Under the pieces are notes generated by a model. The model ran no database searches, was not told the DNA's origin, and saw only the letters and a program-made list of their open reading frames with translations. Of a stretch of 32,645 bases of DNA, positions 17,436 to 25,962 are shown one piece after another. Every line of letters begins with the position of its first letter. The first letter of the stretch is position 1. Source of the DNA: Massilia sp. UBA2604 (GTDB taxonomy: Bacteria; Pseudomonadota; Gammaproteobacteria; Burkholderiales; Burkholderiaceae_D); the NCBI GenBank assembly GCA_002339265.1, contig DDKG01000087.1, positions 1,817 to 34,461 of the forward strand. The letters are read 5' to 3'. The position numbers and the translations under genes were made by a program.

Positions 17436-18833
17436 TTACCCGGCCAGTTGCTGGCGCACGCGCACGATTGCCGCACGCACCTGGTTCGGCGCGGTGCCGC
17501 CCACGTGGTCGCGCGCCGCCACCGAACCTTCGAGCGTCAGCACTTCGAACACGTCTTGCCCGATCAGCGGCGAGAAGCCCTGCAGCGTCTCGAGCGACAT
17601 CTCGGACAGGTCGCAGCCCGCCTGGTCGCAGGCGCGCACCGCATGCGCCACGGCTTCGTGGGCGTCGCGGAACGGCAGGCCTTTCTTGACCAGGTAGTCG
17701 GCCAGGTCGGTCGCCGTGGCATAGCCCTGCAGCGCCGCGGAGCGCATGTTCTCGGCCTTGACCGTGATGCCCGAGGCCATGTCGGTGAAGATGCGCAGCG
17801 TGTCCGTCACGGTGTCGATGGTATCGAACAGCGGTTCCTTGTCTTCCTGGTTGTCCTTGTTGTAGGCCAGCGGCTGGCCTTTCATCAGGGTCAGGAGGCC
17901 CGTCAGGTGGCCGTAGACGCGGCCGGTCTTGCCGCGCGCCAGTTCCGGCACGTCCGGGTTTTTCTTTTGCGGCATGATCGACGAGCCGGTGCAGAAGCGG
18001 TCGGCGATGTCGATGAAGCCGATGCGCGGGCTGATCCACATCACCAGCTCTTCCGAGAAGCGCGAGACGTGCATCATGAGGATCGAGGCGGCGGCGGTGA
18101 ATTCGATCGCGAAATCGCGGTCGGACACGGCGTCCAGCGAGTTGTGGCAGACGTCGTCGAAGCCCAGCGTCCTGGCCACGCGCAGGCGGTCGATCGGGAA
18201 GGTGGTGCCGGCCAGGGCGGCGGCGCCCAGCGGCAGGCGGTTCACGCGGCGGCGCGCATCCTGCATGCGCTCGGCGTCGCGGCCGAACATCTCGACATAG
18301 GCCAGCATGTGGTGGCCAAAGGTGATCGGCTGCGCCACTTGCAGGTGGGTGAAGCCCGGCATGATCGTGTCGGCATGGCGTTCCGCGAGATCCGTCAGGG
18401 CGCCGCGCAGGCCGTTCAGCAGGGCCAGGATGTCGTCGATGGCGGCGCGCACGTACAGGCGGATGTCGGTGGCCACCTGGTCGTTGCGCGAGCGGCCGGT
18501 GTGCAGGCGCTTGCCGGCGTCGCCGACCAGCTCGGTCAGGCGCTTCTCGATGTTCAGGTGCACGTCTTCCAGGTCGAGCAGCCATTCGAAGCTGCCGGCA
18601 TCGATCTCGGACCGGATTTGCGTCATGCCGCGCTCGATCTCAGCACGGTCGTGCTCGCTGATGATGCCCTGGGCCGCCAGCATCTCGGCGTGCGCCAGCG
18701 AGCCCTGGATGTCGTATTGCGCCAGGCGCTTGTCGAAGAACACGGACGCGGTATAGCGCTTGACGAGATCGGACACGGGTTCGGAGAAGCGGGCCGACCA
18801 GGCTTCGGCTTTTTTGGAGAATTGTTCGGTCAT
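17436..18833 (-). CDS. argH: Argininosuccinate lyase ArgH, 465 aa
   Basis: ArgH cleaves argininosuccinate to arginine and fumarate, the last step of arginine synthesis. The fumarase/aspartase superfamily signature [12 protein letters not shown] (residues 283-294) with the flexible serine loop, [13 protein letters not shown] (111-123) and the active-site histidine H163 in [10 protein letters not shown] are present, and the length is standard. The ATG at 18833 begins [10 protein letters not shown]; only a weak GGA precedes it. A clean TATAAT at 18861-18866 on the minus strand gives a short leader. The coding sequence is intact and the terminator after it marks a single-gene unit. Confidence 0.97.
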   Translation of the reverse strand: MTEQFSKKAEAWSARFSEPVSDLVKRYTASVFFDKRLAQYDIQGSLAHAEMLAAQGIISEHDRAEIERGMTQIRSEIDAGSFEWLLDLEDVHLNIEKRLTELVGDAGKRLHTGRSRNDQVATDIRLYVRAAIDDILALLNGLRGALTDLAERHADTIMPGFTHLQVAQPITFGHHMLAYVEMFGRDAERMQDARRRVNRLPLGAAALAGTTFPIDRLRVARTLGFDDVCHNSLDAVSDRDFAIEFTAAASILMMHVSRFSEELVMWISPRIGFIDIADRFCTGSSIMPQKKNPDVPELARGKTGRVYGHLTGLLTLMKGQPLAYNKDNQEDKEPLFDTIDTVTDTLRIFTDMASGITVKAENMRSAALQGYATATDLADYLVKKGLPFRDAHEAVAHAVRACDQAGCDLSEMSLETLQGFSPLIGQDVFEVLTLEGSVAARDHVGGTAPNQVRAAIVRVRQQLAG

Positions 18834-18860
18834 GGTGAAATTCCGGTTGGGGATCCATCG

Positions 18861-18866
18861 ATTATA
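18861..18866 (-). promoter_or_regulatory. argH promoter -10 hexamer
   Basis: A perfect TATAAT on the minus strand lies 27 bp upstream of the argH ATG. With normal spacing, transcription would start near 18854 and leave a leader of about 20 bases. The -35 element is weak: GAAGAC lies at 17-bp spacing, and a TGGAAG alternative is less well placed. Confidence 0.55.
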
Positions 18867-18973
18867 AACCGCGTCGCCGCTACGTCTTCCAGAGGGCAGA
18901 TTACTTGAAGAAACCCAGCAAAAAAAAGCCTGGTGCAGAGCTCAATCGAAACGGATGCACGGCCAAACGGCGC

Positions 18974-18979
18974 TAGAAT
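18974..18979 (+). promoter_or_regulatory. Candidate -10 hexamer for the GNAT gene
   Basis: TAGAAT lies 27 bp upstream of the GNAT start in the divergent argH-GNAT region and is a common -10 form. No good -35 is seen at 16-18 bp spacing, so the call rests on position and the single hexamer. Confidence 0.35.
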
Positions 18980-19006
18980 GGTTTTTTTGCCAGCTTTGCA
19001 AGCCCC

Positions 19007-19444
19007 ATGATTACGAACGATTCCAGCTTCCAGGTCAGTACTGACCAGTCCCTGCTCGATATCCCGATGATCTACCGCTTCCTGAGTGAGCAGTCGACCT
19101 GGGCCGTGGGCATTTCGCGGCCCATCGTCGAGCGCGCCATCGAGAACTCGCTGTGCTTCGGCGGCTTCCTCGACGGTCGCCAGATCGCGTTCGCGCGCGT
19201 GATTACCGATTACGCCACCTTCGCCAACCTGGTGGACGTGTTCGTCCTGCCCGAATACCGGGGGCATGGCTACGGCAAGCAGCTGATCGGCGTGGTGCTG
19301 CGCCACCCCAGCCTGCAGAAGTTGCGGCGCTTCACGCTGGCCACCAAGGACTCGCATACCCTGTATGAACGCTTCGGATTTACCTCGCCGTTGTATCCAG
19401 AGACATTGATGGAGCGCTACTTTCCCAACATCTATTTATCCTGA
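19007..19444 (+). CDS. GNAT family N-acetyltransferase, 145 aa
   Basis: The acetyl-CoA-binding motif A of the GNAT fold is visible as VDVFVLPEYRGHGYGKQLI, with RGHGYG at residues 85-90 on the loop that holds the pyrophosphate. The C-terminal part (FTLATKDSHTLYERFGF) has the usual last helix and strand with the general-acid tyrosine region. Members of this short subfamily acetylate small amines or protein N-termini; the substrate here is unknown. The ATG at 19007 lacks a strong ribosome binding site, but no better start is seen. It is divergent from argH and separated by 67 bp from the cyanophycinase-like gene. Confidence 0.88.
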   Translation: MITNDSSFQVSTDQSLLDIPMIYRFLSEQSTWAVGISRPIVERAIENSLCFGGFLDGRQIAFARVITDYATFANLVDVFVLPEYRGHGYGKQLIGVVLRHPSLQKLRRFTLATKDSHTLYERFGFTSPLYPETLMERYFPNIYLS

Positions 19445-19511
19445 GCGGACGCAACATGGCGACGTGAATCTGGAATCAGGCTTACGCTGATGGCTCATCA
19501 GAGGAAGTCTT

Positions 19512-20732
19512 ATGCTCCAGATCGTCGTCCATGCCATTCTCGCGTTGGCATTGCTGGCGAGCAGTGCCAGCCATGCCGCCGACGCGGTACCCAATCCAGC
19601 GAAAGGTTCGCTCGTCATCATCGGCGGCGCCTTGCGTGCCGACAATGACGCCGTGTGGGAACGCATCGTCCAACTCGCGGGCGGAAAAGGCGCCCGCATC
19701 GCCGTGTTTGCTTCCGCCTCGGCCAGTCCCGAACGGGCCGGCAACTACCTGGTCGAGCGCCTGAACCGCTACGGCGCCGATGCCTTCTTCGTCCCGGTCG
19801 CCGAGCGCCTGGACGGCGCCGACCCGCGCGCCGCGGCCGACGATCCGAAGCTGGCCGAGGCCGTGCGCACCGCCGGCGGCGCCTATTTCTCGGGCGGCGA
19901 CCAGGGCCGCATCACCGGCGTCCTGCGCCGGGCCGACGGCAGCAACACGCGGGTGCTCGACGCGCTGTGGGACATGTACCGGCGCGGCGGCGTGATCGCC
20001 GGCTCGAGCGCCGGCGCCGCCATCATGAGCAGCACCATGTTCGGCCATCCGCGCTCGATCCTGTCCACCCTCCAGCATGGCGTCGACGACGGCCGCCAGA
20101 TCACGCGCGGCCTGGGCTTCATCGGCGACGACGTCTTCATCGACCAGCACCTGCTGGTGCGCGGGCGCTTTGCGCGCATGCTGCCGGCCATGCTGGCCAA
20201 GGGCTACAAGATCGGGCTCGGGATCGACGAGAACACGGCGATGGTGGTGGGGCCGAAGCGCGACGTCGAAGTGATCGGCTACCGCGGCGCGCTGCTGGTC
20301 GACCTGAGCGAGGCCGCCACCCGCGACGGCAGCTTCAATCTCGCCAACGGGCGCCTGAGTTACCTCGACAATGGCGACCGCTTCAACCTGGCCACCAAGA
20401 CCTTCACCCCGGCGCCGGAAAAGGCGCATGGCAAGGTCGACGCCAAGAAGCCGTACTGGCGCGGCCCGCTGTTCTCGGCCGACATCCTCGGCAACGGCAC
20501 GGTGGTCGACCTGATGGCCAAGCTGATCGACAGCGACCAGGCGGATGCGATCGGCCTGTCGCTGGACAGCCCGAATGCCGAGCGGCCCGACCTGGGCTTC
20601 GAGTTCAAGCTCAGTCGCGTGAACGAGAGCGTCGGCTACCAGTCGGCGTTCAGCGAAGCTTATTCCGTCTATAACGTGCGGCTCGATATTCGGCCGATCG
20701 TGGTGCAAAGGCCGCTGTATCAATATCGATGA
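19512..20732 (+). CDS. Exported cyanophycinase-like peptidase (family S51), 406 aa
   Basis: The N-terminus is a signal peptide (hydrophobic stretch at residues 4-18, likely cleaved after SHA near residue 22), so the enzyme should act in the periplasm or outside. The S51 fold is indicated by SLVIIGGAL near the start, the FSGGDQ turn (128-131) and the nucleophile elbow AGSSAGA with S166. Cyanophycinases cleave the Asp-Arg backbone of cyanophycin into beta-Asp-Arg dipeptides; secreted forms let bacteria feed on external polymer. The C-terminal 120 residues extend beyond the core and are typical of extracellular members. No cyanophycin synthetase or isoaspartyl dipeptidase is seen nearby. The ATG follows GAGGAAG. 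A different S51 peptide substrate remains possible. Confidence 0.85.
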   Translation: MLQIVVHAILALALLASSASHAADAVPNPAKGSLVIIGGALRADNDAVWERIVQLAGGKGARIAVFASASASPERAGNYLVERLNRYGADAFFVPVAERLDGADPRAAADDPKLAEAVRTAGGAYFSGGDQGRITGVLRRADGSNTRVLDALWDMYRRGGVIAGSSAGAAIMSSTMFGHPRSILSTLQHGVDDGRQITRGLGFIGDDVFIDQHLLVRGRFARMLPAMLAKGYKIGLGIDENTAMVVGPKRDVEVIGYRGALLVDLSEAATRDGSFNLANGRLSYLDNGDRFNLATKTFTPAPEKAHGKVDAKKPYWRGPLFSADILGNGTVVDLMAKLIDSDQADAIGLSLDSPNAERPDLGFEFKLSRVNESVGYQSAFSEAYSVYNVRLDIRPIVVQRPLYQYR

Positions 20733-20771
20733 GCTTAGAATAGCGCGATCTCTTATTACCGAGGAATCGCG

Positions 20772-22193
20772 ATGCGCCGTCTCCTGATCCAGTCCTTCGC
20801 CGCGCTGCTGCTGGGCGTGACGTTCCTGCCGCAGGTAGGGGCCGCCCAACCGGCCACGGTCCGACTCGACTACACCCATAGCGGCAATGCGCTGTCCGAC
20901 CAATATGCGATCGAGCGCGTGGTGATCGAGCCGTTGCCGTGGCCGGGCAGCCTCGCGCGCAACCTGGACGAGACCAATCGCGGCCAGAACCGCGTGGAGG
21001 TGGTCGATGCGAAGACCGGCGACCTGCTGTATTCGCGCGGCTTCTCGACCGTGTTCGGCGAGTGGCGCACCACCGAGGAAGCGAACCGGATCAGTCGCTC
21101 GTTCCAGGAGTCGGTGCGCTTCCCGCAGTTCGCGCAATCGGTGCGGGTGCGCATCCTCAAGCGCGACGAGCGCAACCAGTTCTCGGTGGCCTGGAGCGTC
21201 GAGGTCGATCCGAATGCGCAAGAGGTCATCCGGCGCCAGCCGCCGGCCCTGGCGAAACCGATCGCGATTCATTCGAGCGGCCCGTCGCCCGACAAGGTCG
21301 ACCTGCTGATCCTGGGCGACGGCTATACCCAGCGCGATATGAAAAAATTCGAGCAGGATGCGCGCCGCCTGACGAAGCACCTGTTCACGGTCTCGCCGTT
21401 CCGCGAGCGCGCCAAGGATTTCAATGTGTGGGCGATGGCGGTGCCGACCGAGCAATCGGGCATCAGCCGCCCGTCGACCGGCGTGCACAATCCGTCCGCG
21501 CTCGGCACGCGCTACGACATCTTCGGCAGCGAACGCTATGTGCTCACGCTCGACAACCGCGCGCTGCGCGACATTGCCCAGCACGCGCCGTACGAATTCA
21601 TCGAGATCCTGGTGAATAACGAGACCTATGGGGGTGGCGGCATCTTCGGCCAGTTCAGCACCGCGGCGGCAGGCAACGACTGGGCCGACTACCTGTTCGT
21701 GCACGAATTCGGCCACCACTTCGCGGGCCTGGCCGACGAGTACTACACCTCGCCGGTGGCCTACCAATCGGCCAGCGGCCGGATGGAGCCGTGGGAACCG
21801 AACGTCACAGCGCTGCGCGACCCGGCCAACCTGAAATGGAAGCGTCACGTGAAGGAAGGCACGCCGCTGCCGACGCCGTGGCAGAAGGAGCAGTACGAGG
21901 AAGAGTCGCGCGCCTACCAGAAGAAGCGGGCCGCGCTGCGTTCTGAAAATCGTCCGGAATCCGAGATGAGCGCCTTGTTCCATGAAGACCTGAAGCGCAC
22001 CAACGCGCTGTTTGCGCAGCAGCCGCACCGGCACGCGATCGGCGCTTTCGAGGGCGCGAACTACGAGGCCAGCGGCTACTACCGGCCGGCGATGCAATGC
22101 CTGATGTTCGACCGCAGCGACAAGTTCTGCCCGGTGTGCCAGGACGGCATCAGCGACATCATCGACCTGTATGCAGGCCCTGTTCAACGGTAA
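20772..22193 (+). CDS. Exported M64 family metallopeptidase (IgA peptidase M64-like), 473 aa
   Basis: A signal peptide (MRRLL, then a hydrophobic core, likely cleaved near GAA-Q26) is followed by an N-terminal beta domain to about residue 150 and a zinc peptidase domain. The zinc site reads HEFGHHFAGLADEY at 311-324: H311 and H315 as ligands, E312 as catalytic base, and D322 as probable third ligand. This HExxHxxGxxD arrangement is characteristic of family M64. The family was named for a Clostridium ramosum IgA protease, but environmental members are general secreted peptidases of unknown substrate. GAGGAA precedes the ATG, and a TAGAAT hexamer at 20736-20741 could be its own -10. It follows the cyanophycinase-like gene by 39 bp. 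Confidence 0.9.
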   Translation: MRRLLIQSFAALLLGVTFLPQVGAAQPATVRLDYTHSGNALSDQYAIERVVIEPLPWPGSLARNLDETNRGQNRVEVVDAKTGDLLYSRGFSTVFGEWRTTEEANRISRSFQESVRFPQFAQSVRVRILKRDERNQFSVAWSVEVDPNAQEVIRRQPPALAKPIAIHSSGPSPDKVDLLILGDGYTQRDMKKFEQDARRLTKHLFTVSPFRERAKDFNVWAMAVPTEQSGISRPSTGVHNPSALGTRYDIFGSERYVLTLDNRALRDIAQHAPYEFIEILVNNETYGGGGIFGQFSTAAAGNDWADYLFVHEFGHHFAGLADEYYTSPVAYQSASGRMEPWEPNVTALRDPANLKWKRHVKEGTPLPTPWQKEQYEEESRAYQKKRAALRSENRPESEMSALFHEDLKRTNALFAQQPHRHAIGAFEGANYEASGYYRPAMQCLMFDRSDKFCPVCQDGISDIIDLYAGPVQR

Positions 22194-22288
22194 TCTTTGC
22201 TTACAACTCTGACAATTTGACTGTGGGCTGTCTAACAGACCCGGCGCGGCGATGAGCCTATTCTGGAATCACTGAAGAACAACAACGA

Positions 22289-22314
22289 CTGCACAGGCAA
22301 CCCGATCTGTGCAG
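22289..22314 (+). promoter_or_regulatory. Perfect inverted repeat in the leader of the Lys/Ala-rich gene
   Basis: CTGCACAG (22289-22296) and CTGTGCAG (22307-22314) are perfect 8-bp inverted repeats with a 10-base spacer, ending 25 bases before the ATG and just upstream of the AGGAAA ribosome binding site. The element could be an mRNA hairpin in the leader or a dimeric protein-binding site. No T-run follows, so it is not a terminator. The 146-bp upstream region also has TTGACT at 22217-22222, with no good -10 at normal spacing. Confidence 0.45.
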
Positions 22315-22339
22315 AGACCTACCAGAAAGGAAACACATC

Positions 22340-22834
22340 ATGAACAAACTGCTCGCTACCCTCATCGCCGGCCTGATGGCTACCGCTGCTCACGCTCAAA
22401 CCACCGCTCCAGCCGCGATCGCCGCGGACAATCGCATCGTCAAGGCCGAAGCGAATGCCGAAAAAGACGTGATCAAGGCAGAACAGAAAGAAATCAAGAC
22501 CGCCATCAAGGCGGACGAAAAAGTGAACAAGACCATGGCCAAGGCCGCCGAGACCAAGTCGAAGGCCCACGCCAACCTGGTCGAGTCGCACACCGACGCG
22601 GCTGCGAACGTGGCCAAGGCCGATCCGGAAGACCGCGCCAAGGCGATGGCCAAGGCTGAAGAGAAAGTGGCTGACGCCAATCTGAAAGCCGAGAAGAAAA
22701 TGATCAAGGCCGACGAGAAAGTGCTGAAGGCACAAGTCGATGCGGCAGCCGACAAGGCCACCGCTGCGGCCAAGACCGAGCAGGTGCGTGCTGAAGCGCA
22801 AGCCGACGTGCACAAGGCTGCTGCTCGTAACTAA
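22340..22834 (+). CDS. Exported Lys/Ala-rich, helical repeat protein, 164 aa
   Basis: The first 19 residues form a clear signal peptide ending in AHA before QTT. The mature protein is almost entirely Ala, Lys, Glu and Asp, with heptad-like helical spacing and an internal duplication: the segment IKADEKV occurs at about residues 55-61 and again near 117-123, each in similar surroundings. It is therefore likely to be a long exported helix or coiled coil. Similar histone H1-like, low-complexity exported proteins are common in Burkholderiales, but their function is not known to me. The start has AGGAAA upstream and the gene is closed by a strong terminator, so it appears to be a separate, well-expressed unit. 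Confidence 0.85.
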   Translation: MNKLLATLIAGLMATAAHAQTTAPAAIAADNRIVKAEANAEKDVIKAEQKEIKTAIKADEKVNKTMAKAAETKSKAHANLVESHTDAAANVAKADPEDRAKAMAKAEEKVADANLKAEKKMIKADEKVLKAQVDAAADKATAAAKTEQVRAEAQADVHKAAARN

Positions 22835-22871
22835 ACGGACCTTCGCTGACACCGCGCCTTCGGGCGCAATG

Positions 22872-22906
22872 AGCCCCAATACCGGATGACGGTGTTGGGG
22901 CTTTTT
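22872..22906 (+). terminator. Strong Rho-independent terminator
   Basis: A 13-bp stem (AGCCCCAATACCG at 22872-22884 with CGGTGTTGGGGCT at 22890-22902, one G-U pair, loop GATGA) is followed directly by a T-run (22902-22906). It lies 38 bp after the Lys/Ala-rich gene. It also insulates the downstream vgrG module, which must have its own promoter within the roughly 110 bp that follow. Confidence 0.92.
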
Positions 22907-23013
22907 GTATTGCTGGCTTAGCCGAGCACTTTCGTCGGAAGGCATGCGACAGCGCAAGCCGTCGATTTCCGAGTGAGTATCAAATCAGATGTCTGATGCC
23001 ATCGGGAACTTTC

Positions 23014-25962
23014 ATGCTTGCACAGGTCAAGTCACTGCTCCAGCATTTCACGCAATCCAGTCGCCTGCTGCGCTTGCACACTCCGCTGGGATCGGAAGTG
23101 TTGCTGGCCGAATGTGTACGCGGCGAGGACGCGCTGAGCGAGGGTTATGCGTTCACGATCAGCGCCTTGTCCGAGGATGCTGGCCTGTCCCTGCGCCGCT
23201 TGCTGGGCCAGCCTGCGTTACTGGAGCTGGCCACTGCGTCCGGAGTCGGAAGCAGGCCGTTTCACGGTCACCTGACCTCGGTCGAGTTCAATGGTGCAAA
23301 TGGCGGCATGGCGCGCTATACGCTGATGCTGCAACCCTGGTGCGCCTTTCTCGAGCATGGTCGTGATAGCCGGGTTTTCCAGAACAAGAATGTGTTCGAC
23401 ATCCTGGAGGCGATCTTTCGTGCCTGGCAGGGACGGGGCACACTGGCGCCGGCGTGGCGTTTCGATATCGCGGACAGGGGCGTCTATCCCGTTCGCAGCC
23501 TGAGCACGCAGTATCAGGAGAGCGACTGGGCGTTTGCCCAGCGCCTGATGAGCGAGGAAGGGCTGTTTTACTACTTCGAACACCAGGGCGACCCAACCAG
23601 CCGCAGCCTTGGCAGTCATCAACTGGTCGTCGCGGACCATAACGGAGCGTTCAGGGCGAATGCCCAGGCCGACGTCCGGTTCAGCCGGCCCGGTGCGGTC
23701 ATGCGCGAAGACAGCATGGATCGCTGGCGCCATGAGGCGCAGCTCCTCACTACCGGCGTCGCGCTGCACAGCTGGGACTACCGGTCCGGCGGCAAGCGCC
23801 CGGTCCTGTCGGAAGGCATACAGGCAGCTTTCGTGCACATGGTCAGCAACGACGCGCCAGGACAGTATGCCTATCCGAACCGGGATCAGGGACAGCGCAT
23901 CGCCGACAACCAGATGGAGGCACTGGAAACCCGTAGCGAGTGTTTCATCGGCGCGGGAACGGTGCGCACGCTGGCGCCGGGGACGAGTTTTAAATTGAGC
24001 GGTCACGCCTGCCATGATGCAGAAACAGGTGCGGACGCGGGCCGGTTTCTCGTGACACGAGTTCGCCATCTGATGCACAACAACCTGACGGCGGAAATGA
24101 AGGCGGGAATCGTCCAGGCGATTGGCAATGCGCCTCTGAGCGACGCCATCACGGCGGAACAACAGGACAGTCTGCATGCGGTTGGACAGCACATCGGAGA
24201 GCGACCGGTCTACAGGAACCGCATCGATGCGATCCGCGCCCAGGTGACTTATCGGGCCAGCCGCTTCGACGGACACGGACTGCTATTGCATCCCCGTCCC
24301 ACGATCCACGGCCAGCAGACGGCCATCGTCGTCGGACCGCCCGGCAGCGTCGTTCACACGGACCGGGATCATCGGGTCAAGATCCAGTTCCACTGGCAGC
24401 GGGGGCGTGCCGACCATCCGAGCCACAGCCGTCTCGAGCATCCGCATCCGGACGGCCATGCCGGCGCGCCGGGCGACGATACGGCGGGCACCTGGGTGCG
24501 CGTCCTTGCCGGGCTGGGGCCGCTGGCAGGTGCGAACTGGGGCGGGCATGCCGTGCCGCGCGTGGGACAGGAAGTGCTGGTCGATTTCCTCGATGGCGAT
24601 ATCGACCGGCCGGTCGTCGTCGGGGCGCTGTACAACGGTCGCGGGACGGTCGATGGCCAGCATAACCAGGCCGTTCACGGGCCGGGGGCATCGACCGGGA
24701 ATGCGTCGGCCTGGTTCGCTGGCGAGGAAGGCGCGCACGGCCACCCGGCGGTTCTGTCGGGCCTGAAAAGCCAGGCAATGGGGGCGAGCCAGGAAGGCCA
24801 TGGCGCCTATAGCCAGCTCGTGTTCGATGACAGCGCTTCACAGGCGCGGGTGACTTTGCAGAGGCATGCCGCCGGCCACAAGGACAGCGACGAGCTCAGT
24901 CTGGGGAATTTGCGGCATCAGACCGATAACCAGCGCCTGCAGCCGGTGGGGCTTGGCATCGAACTGAAAACCGGGCACGGGGCGGCATTGCGCGCTGGCG
25001 GCGGGATGCTGTTATCGACGGATGTCTCGCGCATGGCGCAGCTGGATTCCAGTGGCGCGCTGGCGCAGCTTGGCGAAAGCGAGAGTCTGCAACGGGCGCT
25101 GGCGTCGACTGCGCAGAAGCATCTTGCTGTGCTTAAGCAGGCCGGTGACGACGCTCAGGCTGGCCAGGATGAATTGCCTGCGATCGCGCAGCTGGCCCAT
25201 ACCGTCGAAGTCCTCAATGGTTCGGCCGGCGACGAGGCTGGGAAAGGGCAGGCGGTGGCCTATCAGGAGCCGCTTTTTCAGTTGTCGAGTCCAAAGGGAA
25301 TCGTTGCCGTGACGCCTGCGAATGCGGTGTTTTCTGCAGGGCTGACTTCGAACATCAGCGCGGGACAGGACATCAATTTCGCGGCGCAGGGTGCCTGGCA
25401 TCACGTCACGGCGAGCGGTATCAGCCTGTTTACCTATGGGAAGGCAAGCAATGGCAGCAAGCCCAATCAGGAGACCGGGATCAAATTGCACGCTGCGAGT
25501 GGGAAGGTAAGTAGTCAGAGTCAGTCGGATGCGACGCGGATTACGGCTGACAAGACAATTACCGTGGCGAGCATCACGAAAACCGTATCGGCTTCGGCGA
25601 AGACGCATCTGTTGATGACCGCGCAAGGGGCGGTTCTCAAGCTTGAAGGCGGCAACATCATGTTGCATGCGCCGGGAAAGGTGGAATTCAAGGCTGGCAA
25701 GAAAGAGCTGGGTGGGCCTGTTAGCGTTTCAAGCAAGGAGATTGCTAACAAGATTAGCGAGTTGAACATCAAGCGCGATCTTGCCATCGAGTATGTGGAT
25801 GCGGACGGCAATGCTCTTATGGATGAACCAATCAATCTTCACTTTAACAACCAACCTGCTAAGACGGTAAGTTTAGATTCCAGTGGCAAAGCAGTTATCA
25901 AAAATGCACCGCTGGGCCCTTTTCGTGCTAATCAACCACGGCGCCAGCGGGAGATTAAATGA
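23014..25962 (+). CDS. vgrG: Type VI secretion tip protein VgrG with C-terminal extension, 982 aa
   Basis: VgrG forms the trimeric spike tip of the type VI secretion system. The N-terminal gp27-like region (residues 1 to about 420, including YQESDWAFAQRLMSEEGLFYYFEH) is followed by the gp5-like OB fold from about residue 435 (VVGPPGSVVHTDRDHRVKIQFHW) and a long DUF2345/beta-helix region. After KAGKKELGGP, an extension of about 75 residues (EYVDADGNALMDEPINL...) looks like a transthyretin-like adaptor that often docks cargo. The frame is open from 22996, but the ATG at 23014 has GGGA six bases upstream and starts the family sequence. The last 230 bp are markedly AT-rich compared with the rest of the gene. 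The stop overlaps the next start by four bases. No other T6SS structural genes occur in the window. Confidence 0.95.
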   Translation: MLAQVKSLLQHFTQSSRLLRLHTPLGSEVLLAECVRGEDALSEGYAFTISALSEDAGLSLRRLLGQPALLELATASGVGSRPFHGHLTSVEFNGANGGMARYTLMLQPWCAFLEHGRDSRVFQNKNVFDILEAIFRAWQGRGTLAPAWRFDIADRGVYPVRSLSTQYQESDWAFAQRLMSEEGLFYYFEHQGDPTSRSLGSHQLVVADHNGAFRANAQADVRFSRPGAVMREDSMDRWRHEAQLLTTGVALHSWDYRSGGKRPVLSEGIQAAFVHMVSNDAPGQYAYPNRDQGQRIADNQMEALETRSECFIGAGTVRTLAPGTSFKLSGHACHDAETGADAGRFLVTRVRHLMHNNLTAEMKAGIVQAIGNAPLSDAITAEQQDSLHAVGQHIGERPVYRNRIDAIRAQVTYRASRFDGHGLLLHPRPTIHGQQTAIVVGPPGSVVHTDRDHRVKIQFHWQRGRADHPSHSRLEHPHPDGHAGAPGDDTAGTWVRVLAGLGPLAGANWGGHAVPRVGQEVLVDFLDGDIDRPVVVGALYNGRGTVDGQHNQAVHGPGASTGNASAWFAGEEGAHGHPAVLSGLKSQAMGASQEGHGAYSQLVFDDSASQARVTLQRHAAGHKDSDELSLGNLRHQTDNQRLQPVGLGIELKTGHGAALRAGGGMLLSTDVSRMAQLDSSGALAQLGESESLQRALASTAQKHLAVLKQAGDDAQAGQDELPAIAQLAHTVEVLNGSAGDEAGKGQAVAYQEPLFQLSSPKGIVAVTPANAVFSAGLTSNISAGQDINFAAQGAWHHVTASGISLFTYGKASNGSKPNQETGIKLHAASGKVSSQSQSDATRITADKTITVASITKTVSASAKTHLLMTAQGAVLKLEGGNIMLHAPGKVEFKAGKKELGGPVSVSSKEIANKISELNIKRDLAIEYVDADGNALMDEPINLHFNNQPAKTVSLDSSGKAVIKNAPLGPFRANQPRRQREIK

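Noticed and set aside
19487..19501. Small inverted repeat CTGATG-GCT-CATCAG before the cyanophycinase-like gene
   Set aside because: Six-base arms are expected by chance in this amount of DNA, no T-run follows and it lies close to the ribosome binding site without a clear role.
19482..22187. A 901-codon open frame on the minus strand opposite the two secreted hydrolase genes
   Set aside because: It is antisense to two genes with signal peptides, ribosome binding sites and intact catalytic motifs; the translation is His/Arg/Gln-rich without domains, typical of a high-GC shadow frame.
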